Assembly (NCBI RefSeq): GCF_036898095.1
Contig: NC_090743.1
Coordinates: forward strand, 25,571,076 to 25,635,075
DNA length: 64,000 bases
Direction: 5' to 3'
Origin: Palaemon carinicauda
Taxonomy: Eukaryota; Arthropoda; Malacostraca; Decapoda; Palaemonidae
Under the pieces are notes generated by a model. It saw nothing but the letters and a program-made list of their open reading frames with translations. It did no database searches and had not been told where the DNA came from. The position numbers were made by a program, and so were the translations under genes. Positions 1 to 59,549 of the stretch are shown piece by piece (positions within the stretch are counted from its first letter, which is position 1; each line of letters opens with the position of its first letter).

Positions 1-193
1 ACCTTACTTTCGAGGTTATAATGTTTAATTAAGGATGTGGTTTGTGTAGTTAGCTTTACGAGTCCTATTTATATTAATGACTGACAGGCCTAGCTTATTA
101 TAGCTTTTGACTGGGTCTAGACCTAAGTTCAGTTTCAATTTGTAGACCTATCGGTAAAAGACCTATCCATGCTCCATTCATAGGTACAACTTT

Positions 194-409
194 GGGTGCT
201 ACTTTAGCGTGAGGTCTATCGCCATATGTAGCCTACCCGCGTGAAACCTGAGGTCTACTGCGTGACCTGTCGGTCCCGCTCTCCCCACTCATATAAAAGA
301 ATACCGTTAGGTTAGGTTAGTATTAAACAGCGGTAGCTGTCATCGTTAGTGGTCACGGAAGGTAGGTCTCACACTAAAGTGCGGTAGACCTCACGCTAAA
401 ATAGCACCC
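194..409. mobile_element. MITE-like element with 29-base terminal inverted repeats
   Basis: The segment 194-222 is repeated in inverted orientation at 381-409 with only two mismatches in 29 bases (core gcgtgaggtctatcgc / gcggtagacctcacgc). The element is 216 bases with no coding potential, so it resembles a non-autonomous DNA transposon. 'acttt' flanks both outer ends (189-193 and 411-415) and could be a target duplication, but this is weak. The superfamily is not assigned. Confidence 0.55.
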
Positions 410-412
410 TAC

Positions 413-1388
413 TTTGTATATGATGACTGATTTTCTGATATGCAACATTTCACTCAAAAGTAATCCAAATAAACGGCAGGCACAATCAGCATAGCCTTGT
501 AAAATGAATTTGAATCTCACATTTTCATACCACTAACGGCAGTTTAAACACTTTTGATGAGTTTTTGTTGGAAATTTTTAGCGAAAATGCATCATCACTG
601 ACAAACATGTTAACTTCTGATATAAATGGATATAAAAATCATTCAAAACACATGAAATGACATCTGGAAAAGCACATTTCAGCTTGGAGTACCACAAAAG
701 GAAGACATATATATTGTATGTATTTGCCTGGTTATGTTTTATAGCACCTGCTACATATCGTAGCTTTGCCAGTTGCCAATACAGTATTAGAAGTGGTACT
801 TTTACCCAATATCACTATTTTTACAAGAAGCATTTGAGCTATGTACGTATACGTTTAATGTGTTTCTGACCATTATTGCTGATGTAAATCACTAGTAATT
901 GAGTTAACCCAGTCTGCTTTATGTAAAAGTTATTTGGGGCTCCCAATGGGAAACCAGGAGTGTGAAGTTGGGGAAACCTAGAGGAAAGTGAATTTATGAA
1001 TCCCATAGCATCATAAAGGACAAAGAATACGAGCTACAGGGATGCAGCCTAACCTTACCGTCTTCACCCTAACCTAGGTTGCCGGTCCTACCTGACTTTG
1101 GTGGCATAGTCAGAGTCTTCGTCAACATATAATATTGCGCCAACACCGTACAAATATAAAAACTCATGTCAGATTGACCTTGCTTACTTGTCCTAACTGG
1201 CAAGGGCCAAACATTTTTTCCATCTCAATTTTTGTAATTTACTTTAGTTAGCCCTAAGTTCTTTTGGCCGGTGAAGCAGTTATGAGTGAAATGGTTTGCT
1301 TGCAGATGGAGAAAGAGTAGAATTTTCCTTTGATGCAAGTAATGAATAGGTTATAGTCACTATTGGCTTATATTACACACAAGGCAGC
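413..1388. other. Intronic or upstream sequence, nothing recognised
   Basis: AT-rich sequence with no long open frame showing recognisable protein similarity, no tandem array and no clear RNA gene. It contains gtaggttaggttag-like motifs only just upstream (about 306-325, inside the MITE). Confidence 0.4.
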
Positions 1389-2015
1389 CATTATTATTAT
1401 TATTATTATTACTTACTAAGCTACAGCCCCAGGGCCTCCAACAGGGAAAATAGCCCAGTGAGGAAAGGAAATACAGAAATGAATAAACCAACAGAAGTAA
1501 TGAACAATTAAAGTAAAATATTTTAAGAACATTAATAACATTATATCTTTCATATATAAACTACAAAAAGTTGAAAAAAAAGGGAAGCGAAATAAGATAG
1601 AATGATGTGTTTGAGTGTACCCTCAAGCAAGAGAACTCAAACCCAAGACAGTGGAAGACCATGGTACAGAGGCTATGGCACTACCCACGACTAGAGAACA
1701 ATTAATTTATTTTGGAGTGTCTGTCTCCTATAATACCTGCTTACCATGGCTAAATAGTCTCTTCCACCCTTACCATGAGGAAAGTAGCCACTGAACAATT
1801 ATAGTGCTGTAGAAGAAGTATTGTTTGGTAATCTAAGTGTTGTCACATGTATGAGGACATAGGAGAGTATGTAAAGAATAGGCTAGACTATTCAGTGTAT
1901 ATGTTGGCAAAGGGAAGTTGAGCTATAACCAGAGAGAAGGGTCCAATATAGTACTATCTGGCCAGTTAAAGGACCCAATAACTCTCTATCGGTAGTATCT
2001 CGGTTAGTAGTAGGT
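1389..2015 (-). repeat. Interspersed repeat with (ATT)n head, copy A
   Basis: It starts with an ATT run (1391-1411), then ctaagctacagccccagggc and caacagggaaaatagcccag, and later gacagtggaagaccatggta and aggaaagtagccactgaaca. The same order recurs at 23637 and 33826, and a fragment at 23090. The (ATT)n head is also found at the end of the antisense LINE at 5709, so I interpret it as the 3' tail of a minus-strand retroposon. It has no coding capacity. Confidence 0.75.
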
Positions 2016-2683
2016 AGTGAAAATTGCGATAGTCAGAAAACAATTGGAAACTTGAGTGGGAGATTTTTGAAGGCTTTTTATGTTGACTAAATGATTATCT
2101 ATTATGCAACAGAAAAGTAGAAATACCTATGAATGCTCATGTTTAGTTTATTCGCTACATGTTGCTTATGCTTCCCAAGAGTGTCAAATATCTTGGTAGT
2201 TTATGTAACACCATAGAATATCAAATCAGTCGCTCATCATTTCCAAAATGTCCAAGAAGTTATAGTACAGTTCACACTCAAAACAGCAACATTTGATATA
2301 AAATATGGTGTATAAGTCTTCATTTTTTAATGTAAAAACACCTATCGGTAATTACTGTAATTATTCACTTGATCCTTATTCTTCAGGAAAATAAGGTCTA
2401 AGCAACCATCGTTGTACCATCCCACACTTATGAATCCTAACATAACTTCATTTTGATTGTCATTTCATAACTAATGCAGCCTAGCCTAACTTCATCTAAA
2501 GTCTCATGTCTTACTTTAACCAAAAGGGGGAATTCCTCCCTTCCACTTCAAGGATTCTGTATCCTATCCTCTGAAATGAATTTTTTACCAAGCATTAAGA
2601 GTTTGTTTAATAATAATTGGTACAGCATTGGGATAGTTTAGATGGAAATAAGGGGAGAGAAATAATGAATGTTATATCTTAAT

Positions 2684-3091
2684 GTATGGACATAAGTCGT
2701 GGTATGACATTGAAACAATATCCAACAGATTTTGTAGGTATGAGAACAAAGGTCTCAGAAGAATATTGGGAGTTGAATGTCAGGACAGGATTAGAAATGA
2801 AACTATAACAGAGATTACCCGTGTACCATTTGTGGATGAGATCATGGTGATTAGCAGATGGAGATGGTTTGATCATGCTCTTCGTGCTCCCCAAAAGAGA
2901 TTAGGTCATCAAACTTTCAAATAGGCTCCACAGGACACTAGAAGAGTTGGAAGACCCATCCCTACATGGCTGAGAACTATGAAGCATGAAGTAGATGATG
3001 AATGGAGAAGTATTGATTTAAAAGTTCAAGATAGAGATGACTGGCGAAATCTAACTAAGGCCTTTTGCGTCAATAGGCGTAGGAGGAAATG
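2684..3091 (+). pseudogene. Non-LTR retrotransposon fragment, C-terminal part of RT ORF
   Basis: Translation gives GLRRILGVECQDRIRNETIT, then a stretch with RWRWFDHALRAPQKRL, a TAG at 2922-2924, and after it the same frame resumes with RRVGRPIPTWLRTMKHEVDD and KVQDRDDWRNLTKAFCVNRR. This order (LRRILG..WQDRI.N, RWRWLGH.LRM, GRPR.TWRR, A.DR..WR) is the typical tail of LINE endonuclease-reverse transcriptases of the RTE/Jockey kind. The catalytic RT core is absent and one stop interrupts it. It is a dead 5'-truncated copy. Confidence 0.7.
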
Positions 3092-3096
3092 ATGTT

Positions 3097-3535
3097 GATA
3101 TTTCAGGAAGTGGAAGAGACTACTCTTTGTTGTCTTCGCATTGGTCACCCTCGGTTGACAGACGAGTTTGTAATGACTGGCCTACACCAGCCCTATTGCG
3201 ATGACTTTTTGGTACCCGAGAGTGAGGCATTTGTTGACCGAATGCCTCACTTTTTGCACCTTGAGAAATAGATATCTCTCTGAGGCTCAAGGTGAGGATG
3301 GTAGGTTCATCTTTGCCAAGATTTTAGGCAGGATGTGTTGTACTATGCTAATGGTATTTTTAGCTTTATCTGAGAATTAGGGCTTTTGAAAGCTATTTAA
3401 CTTTTATAGGGCCATCTTTGCTTTTATGGTTTTAAATTGAATTTCCTTTTATTCTTTATTTATAACAAACGATATTGGCATATATGACCTTCGATGTAAG
3501 AATGCCAAAAACCTCAAAATCAATCAATAAATCAT
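3097..3535 (+). pseudogene. LINE 3' end fragment (post-RNase H region and 3' UTR)
   Basis: It reads VEETTLCCLRIGHPRLTDEF followed by QPYCDDFLVPESEAFVDRMP, matching the 'LRIGHTRLTHG.LM....P.C..C..P.TV.HIL..CP' module after the RNase H domain of I/Jockey-type non-LTR elements. The frame ends at 3269-3271. The 3' part (about 3470-3535) has gatattggcatatatgacc and ends in aatcaatcaataaatca, a short tandem tail expected at a LINE 3' end. It lies directly against the previous LINE fragment. Confidence 0.6.
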
Positions 3536-4022
3536 CCCCTTGACACTTTCATAATGTTACCTAATAGCTGAAACTTAGGAAGTAAAGGTTGTAATTCTCC
3601 ATTTAGGGTCTCTGCAAATAATTGGTTGCTCATTTAGTTTCTTGTGGTACTGTATTACTATCTTCCAGCATAGGAGGGGAGGAGAGTGTCATTGCTTTCC
3701 TATCTTATGAAGTTCTTGTTTAGAAAATTATACACATAAATTTCTTCATCGCACATCATAAGTTATTAAGGCTTAGTGATCGTTAAATCTGCAAAAAGAG
3801 TCATGATGAACACCCAGGTTTAAATAGTGTGTGTTGAACATGTCATAATTTGTCTGGTACATCTATTATAATTTAATTTTAACAAAGAATGCTTAGCATA
3901 CAGTGCAGTAGTATTTTTACTGTTTACAGTGCCTGTATTTATTTTTATAATTGAAGCTATAAAATTTAGTGTCGTGGATTTTATCAAGGTGCAGTATATT
4001 AATGGAACTCATTTTCTTCCAG
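3536..4022. other. Intron sequence before the first visible twinfilin exon
   Basis: No repeat or gene recognised; the last bases provide the polypyrimidine tract and AG acceptor for the exon at 4023. Confidence 0.4.
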
Positions 4023-52404
<48,382 letters not shown>

Positions 52405-55045
52405 TTTTATTAGATAACATAGTCTATTAGTGTATAAGTTAATGGTTATTTAAGAAGCTTTGACTGTGGTACAGTACATTTTTATATGGATTCTTACGAA
52501 CATTTGGAAAATTACAGTAAAGAATATTTCGTATGCACTAATATCCTATGTTGGATTTCTTTTTTACCTTGAAGATTAAAGTGCTATCGATTGTCATTTC
52601 TATAAATAGAAAAGACCATTATCTTTCAGAGCTTTGTATTTTTGGTCTGGTGGTTAACGTTGTTGATTATAGGAGCTTTAAATGCTATAAAAAGGACTTT
52701 GAATATTTTTTTATCTGAGGTAATTTTGACTTGTTAACAGTATTCAAAGTTTGAAGATTGTACAGTATGTAATTTGTTATTTGATAATTAGTATATGCTT
52801 TACCATTGAAAAATGAGCTTTAACAATGTGGTTTTAAGTGATGTTGATTTTGATATATGCAACTTTGGTAGATTGTTAGAAAATGTTTTCTGTATTATGT
52901 TTAGTTTTCTTTTGAGTGCTTTATACTGTAGTCCATTAGTTAAAATGTTTTTGGTTTGGGTTGAGCTCCATCTTTTCTGTAGTTGATAGTCAAGTTTTTA
53001 GTTGAAAGTCCATCCTTTGCCTTTTTTGTATGCATTATTAAGTTTACTAAAATAACCGAGCTTCAGATGTTCCCTTGCTCTGTTATATTTTTTTATCTTC
53101 AAAATATTTTATCTGGATTAGATACAGTATTTATAATTTCTATTATTGCACTGAATTAAAAAAAGCTCTCTTTAATCTTTCATGATTCTAAGGGTACCCA
53201 AAAGGAGTGAAGTCAAGTTATTCAAACCTTAAAACTGTTTCCATATATCCACCATAGCTTGCAGAATATTTCTTCTTCGTTCAATATCTGGTGATATGAA
53301 TTTACAGCAGGCTAAATTTAGAACATTCTTAGCCAATGAAATATCTTCATTGAACTTTCAATAATCAAGTTATCCTTTTATTACCACTGCACAATGTTTT
53401 GTTTTCTGCTGAATTGCACTAAACTAAGTAGAATACTCAAATGTGATTGCAATAATAATTAGCAAAAGGAATTTTTAATCAAATATTAAAATAAATATAT
53501 GTACAGTACAGTTATAGATACTCTACTGTATTAGCAGGTTATATGCCCAGTTTATAGGAGTGCTTGTTAAATCTAGTGATCATTATCAGAAGGGCCTCTC
53601 ATGGGACTTTCAAGTGGACAGAAATTTATATAAGAAGATTATTGATTTTGATTACTGTACACTATACATGTAAATTATGGTGACCTCCTATTGGCTCTTA
53701 GTTGACCTATCAGCCAAGCCCATTTTTTTAAACTTTGGATGATTTATCAGAAGATATGCTATTAAGGAAAAAGCCATAATTGCATCTTTAGAAAATACAG
53801 TACACATACATAGAATATCATTGCAGGACACAATTTGATTTATTTTTCTTTTCCTAGTAGGATTCAGGTATTTTTATCTTCTCAAGGTTATTGAAGAGTG
53901 ATCATTCAAGATTACTTTTTACTATTAATTACCATGCACATACAGGAAAGTGGAAAACGAGGAGTAAAATAGATTTTTACTAGATATTTTTATCAGGTTT
54001 GGTAGTTAACTTCAGTAAATGTTGACACTTGTGTAAATCAGAAAAAAGATTCCCAGGTTTTACTCTTAAAAGTTGAAGGTTGTAAAATCACCACGTGCTT
54101 TTGAATATGAAATTAATATAAGTAAGAGGTCAGAACATAACAGTACAGTTTATGAATAACATGGATAGCTTAAAAGTAGACTTATTACTTCAGATTCTTT
54201 GGGAAAATTGTCATTGATAATGATAAGCAGTTCCAGTGTTCACCATTTATACATACATACATACATATACCAAGGCACCTCCCCCAATTTTGGGGGGTAG
54301 CCGACATCAACAATGAAACAAACAAAAAAGGGGGACCTCTATTCTCTACGTTCCTCCAGCCTGACAAGGGACTCAACCGAGTTCAACTGTATATTTGGTG
54401 AAATGTTACATTGAAATGGAGAGTTTTATATAAAGTGAGCTTTTATTGCCAATAAGTAATGAGTGCATACAGTGGTATTGAGTAGTCGCATTGAACTCCG
54501 TATAAATGACATCCTCTGTTCATGTTGATATTGTATGTTAGAAGTCAACTTTGATATTCAAAAGAGTAACGACTGAAGTATTTACAGGTGATGCATTTCA
54601 GAAACCCTAATCTATTATCATGTTCGTAGTCCTATCTTTTTGGGTCGGACTCTTCCTTAAGACATATCCATTTCCCTTTTATAATTGTTCTTTTCACATC
54701 TTCAATACTGTTCTATTCTTCCTTAATCAGAATTTATCTTGAAAAGTAATGTGCAATACTTGTTTAACATCACTTTCATATCACTTTCCCATCTTGGATT
54801 CATCTTGTAAGTTTTTCCTTGATTGTGCAGTTTTACGTAGCACATATCATTTGGCCATTGCTTGTAGCACCATGTCCATTCCTTTGCAACTAAATAGTAT
54901 AAAAAGAATTGCCATAGTTTTAGAGGAATTATTGTGTATAATTCAGGCTTCCTTGTTAGCAGTGTGTGTTTTGTGGCATATTTTATTTCATATATTGTAA
55001 AATCATATTGACTTTGTAAACTAAGCTGCCATAAATAAACTTTGA
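52405..55045 (+). other. Probable twinfilin 3' UTR and downstream sequence
   Basis: No coding potential is visible after the stop. ATTAAA at 52575-52580 and AATAAA at 55034-55039 are candidate poly(A) signals (another AATAAA is at 55918-55923). Which is used cannot be decided from sequence, so the 3' boundary is an inference. The sequence is AT-rich. Confidence 0.4.
54250..54380. repeat. Short dispersed repeat (second copy of the 5300-5400 type)
   Basis: After a (CATA)n tract it has cacctcccccaattttgggg and ggtagccgacatcaa, shared with 5340-5385, then ctctacgttcctccagcctg and acaagggactcaaccgagtt, which the first copy lacks. Confidence 0.55.
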
Positions 55046-57849
55046 ACAGTTTAAAAAATAGCTTTGCATGTGTGTTGTAAATTGTGAAGCAGAATCCTTG
55101 TTTGGTAATTCCTAAAGGAATTCACATCTTGTTCTGAATAGTGATAAATATTGCAGTCATTATCCCTTTCAATTTAGAGATAGAAGTGTGAGCAATATAA
55201 TCTTGACAAAAATAGATACTGGGAGTCTGTGGATTTAGTCACGGCCAATAGGTATAAACGTACGGACATTTAATCTATCGAATGTGTTTGTCAGATATTT
55301 AGGTTAATAGAAGTAGGCCTACTGTAAGAGGAATGTTGATATTTTTATATTTTTATTTTGCTGAATTTTTCATAACTTTATAAGTTTTAATAAATCATCT
55401 TTTGCAGCTGATGAACTAAACTGCAAATGGTAATAAGCAAAATTTGATTATAATTTATTTGCCAAAAGTGTTTATTTTATATGGATTCCATAGAAAGCAG
55501 CATTATTTTTATTTTTGTGTTGGTATCACTGTGTTTGAAACACAATGTGAGTAGACTTTTAATGCATGCCTGTCACTTTATTACCTGGTACGTATTTTGT
55601 AAATGATTTTCACTATTTTAGGCCATTTTATATAACATTTTTTTTTTCATTTTAAGTGCCTGATTAAAAGAATAGGAAATACTGAGTTAGCAACCTTCTA
55701 ATGAGTAGCTTGGTGAATGAATTTGAAAAAGTTATACATTAGCATTGCATTTTGTGGAAAGAGGATGAAGAATGATAAACCTGCAAACTATATATGTGTA
55801 AATCTGTTGATGCTAAAGTGTGTCTGTTAACGGTCATTTGATTATACAGAATACTTGCAGCATGAATTTAATTTTTTTTTTCCAGCACAGTTTGCTGTAC
55901 AGTACTGTAGCTGTTTGAATAAAAAGGTAGAATGTTGCTTCAGTTTGTTTGTTGCCAAAGAAATATGTGGAAGACAAGAAATTCAATTTAATTGATATTT
56001 ATTACTTAGTCATTCTTATGTAAGTGTATCATTTGGATAAGGAAGAATTTTGCTATGTATATTCCTGTACTGTATTACCATTAGCACCTAAAAAATTCCT
56101 TATTGTTGAAGTAAATACTTGTTTCATCATCTATTCTAGTTCCTGTTTTTTTCCTGTGAATTCCCAGATGATATCACTTACAAGGCCTCGGTTCCATCAG
56201 TCACCGAGGCATGAATAACCAAGTCCACTGAATTTCCCCTGTGCCATTGCAGATCATATCCCACCAAGTAATTCACAACTTATCTGCTCCCAGTTTAACA
56301 TGCTGTAGTTGTAATTTTATTTTGTATATTCCTGTATCACTGGCTTTCACAGGAGAATAATATTGACAAATTACTGATATGTCCATTCCTTTGCCTTTGT
56401 ATTTTGTGCTAATAATATTCTTACGGGCAAAACAGGGATGAGTTTTGTGGAATTTCAAACTAACAGGGTATCTGAGTGTTTTTATTAAGGCACCAGTTTG
56501 AAGGTTCATGTTCCCACTGCCGTCTGTTAAACAGATTGTAGAGTACAAGTCACTAACCCAAATTGTTTATTGTTGGACTTGCATCACACATTAAATGTGT
56601 GCTCGTCTATAGTATAAAATCATTTAGTATTTCCTAGGTTATCTTGTTGTTATATTAGTTTTTTGTATTCAAGAATAGCCAAGGTAATTAAGTGATGACT
56701 TGAAAAAAAAAATTATCCTATTAAATATATACCTGTTATACAACATTTGATATGATTTTCAGTGTTGTATATTGATAATGAATTGATGGTTGAGTAATTT
56801 TATAAATGTATGAATTCATACTTTGACAATGGTGGTTTTCATACCCTCACTCTTATGTAGGTTAAGAACACAATATGTAAGCCTAATGTTGATGAATAGT
56901 ACAGTAATTGAAATTTTGTAATAGTGTAAATCTAATGTGAATTACATATGTACCTAGAACACTATCCAGTAGCTTTTCCCTCTGTTGGGTATCCTGTACT
57001 TTTGTACAGGTTTTCATCATTCACCTTCTGACCAAGTGCTCCTCATCCCTTATCATCTAATTTCTAAACCAACTTGATCCTTTTAGCTATAACCTCTTTT
57101 TTCATGTGGACATCACAACTTTCCACCAATTCTCCTTTCACAATACTGTATGACCTTGTCACTACACTCAGGCAAGAATCTTGACATTGTAGGGTCACAA
57201 CTTGACAAAATCTCTTCCATTTTCTTTGTAAGAGTTCATGTTTCTGTTGCATGAAAATAGTGCAGGCACTGTGCACTCTTTATAAGTCTTAGTTCTCTTT
57301 ACTAATGGGAAATTCTCACATGCAAGGTTCATTATTACACAGTATGCTAGAAGTTTTATTCCGGTTGTGCTGTAATATTCCTAGTCAAGTACAGTACTGG
57401 AATCTGGGAAAGTACAGAAGCTCAAACTTGTTACAAATGCTTTTATGTCAAACTGGTTAATATTTCTACAGTTTTGTTTGTTGGTTTTATCTTTTATTTT
57501 TTTAATCATGGCTTATATTTTCATTTATTTATCTTTTATACCTTATTTATAGCTTGTTCTTTACCTTTCTGTTCTTTTTATTGTGGTCTTTATGCTTATA
57601 ACATTCTGCTTTTCCTACATTTCTTGCTTAGCTTGTAATATTGATAATAAAGTTATCAGATTTTTTAGCAATCTCTCTCCATGTCATCCATTCTGTAGTC
57701 TCTTACTACTTTCTCTACTCCTGTTCCATAGTTTAGTGTGTTTCTATGGTAATAGAAATATTTGACCCTCTTAAACTGGTCTTTCTGTTAAGTATGGCTC
57801 TTAACTACTTTGTTTTCCAAATTGAACACAGCTATAATATCACACCTTA
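55046..57849. other. Region downstream of twinfilin, nothing recognised
   Basis: AT-rich sequence with only short, unrecognised open frames. It could include an extended 3' UTR, given the AATAAA at 55918. Confidence 0.4.
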
Positions 57850-57851
57850 CA

Positions 57852-57949
57852 TTAAAGAAAGCTACAAAGAGTGATATTTTAGCTGCCTAAAATGTACCGT
57901 ATGTGTTTAACTTTCTTGAAATATCACTCCTTGTAGCTTTTTTAATGTA
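57852..57949. repeat. Inverted repeat with about 28-base arms
   Basis: cattaaagaaagctacaaag plus agtgatatttt at the left is complemented at the right by aatatcactccttgtagctt plus ttttaatg with few differences, around a loop of about 40 bases. It may be a small MITE or a hairpin-forming repeat. No coding signal. Confidence 0.7.
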
Positions 57950-59166
57950 AATCATCTCTTGTGACACCATCTTTGATATTCAGTACAGAATTCACACAGC
58001 TATTTTCCTATTCATTCATCATATGCTTCATTTTACATATGTTGATCTTCAGTCTTCTTTGCAACTTGCTCTTCCACCCCTTGGTTTTTTCATCACCACC
58101 TTGTCAGATTCTGCTGCTGGCTCTAGTTCACCTACATTAAGCAGCTCCCTTTCATTTAATAGTGGTTTTCACACGCCCCTGATGTATACACGACACTCAC
58201 GAGGTGCTCGCGCGAGGGTAGTAACCTCTACATTCCATGCTTTTATTTTTCTCTGGTATATTTGGAAGATTTATATCAGAAAAGGTAGAAAGAAGGACTT
58301 TTTACCGGGCGTCACAGGTCTCTCCCCAGAAATAGATTTTTCCTTCGTCAAAATCCCTTTTTTATTGAAGTCAAAAGCAGTGAAGGTGTAGGTGTAACAA
58401 GATAGGTAGAAAATAGATTTATTATATAAACCTTTCCGTACCAATAAAACTAGCATATTAGTAGATCAGTAAAGCCAATATTTCCTTTGCCATCTACTAA
58501 TGTTAACTTCACAGTGAGTGATTCAAATGCAACTAAATCATGAAAATGTGATGTTCTCCTTCATCGTATGAATGACTCTGATTAGCACTTGTTCATAATG
58601 TGTGTTCAAACTGCTTCAGCTGAATTGAATGCAATTACTGTATCTTCCAAACCAACAACTACACACACATTAAATTTAAAGTGGTTATTGCAAATGTAGT
58701 TGTTTGAGATCAGGAATCAATTGTTCTGGTAACAAAACCACTACAAGAGGCTAAGCAAAGTCATAAACCTTATACCGGGTATGTTAAATCCACCTGCAGA
58801 ATATTTGTAGTGAATTCATCATATTTTCAAAATAGGAATTACTCAGTAGGTTGGTCAAAGCCTAAGAAAGGTCAATTTGGAAGTCAACAGTCTGCATAAA
58901 AGTTAGTAATGATGTTAGAAAATATATTCTAGAAGTGAATTGTTTGATACATATATTTTAATTTTAATACATAGCCCAGTGTGATGGATATTAGGATCCT
59001 TATCTACCCCAGGCACGAAGAAAATGCTAAGTAGAAAGGGGAACGGAGAGGTGGACTTGACCTCAAAGGAAGCTGTTAGGTAAGTCTAAATCTTCTTAGT
59101 ATTTAGACAAATTTACAGTTGCCAGACTGTAAACTAAGGGTGCTGTTTAACAATACTGAGTCCTTG
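57950..59166. other. Intergenic sequence, nothing recognised
   Basis: No gene or clear repeat identified up to the second intact DIRS copy. Confidence 0.4.
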
Positions 59167-59360
59167 ATTTTTCATTATTAATCTTACCCGATAATCATGT
59201 AGCTGTCAACTCCGTTGCCCGACAGAATTCTACGGAAGGGATACGCCAGCGATCACTATACAAGAAGGGGGTGTACTCACCAGCGCCACCTGTGGCCAGG
59301 TACTGCAGTACTTCTTGTTGACACCACCTCAATTTTTCCTTTGTCGTGCTTCCGGCAAGA
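59167..59360. repeat. Left terminal repeat of DIRS copy D2
   Basis: It aligns with 15946-16145 of copy D1 (cccgacagaattctacggaa versus cccgacagaaaaacctaagg; shared gggggtgtac and cagcgccacctgt / cagcgccatctgt). The matching right repeat is outside the window, so its inner limit is estimated. Confidence 0.75.
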
Positions 59361-59549
59361 CCTACATGGATACGCTTATAATTTTGGAGTCTTGTTCACG
59401 GTTTTTGGTGAAGTATTGCTCTAAGATTTCAGCTTTCGCTATACAGGAAACTTGTCTCTTAGCTTAGATAGCTTTTAGATTGATTTGATTAATGGTTAAC
59501 GATATTTTGCTTTAATTGGAATTCCCCCTTGACTGTTCTTTGATTCAAG

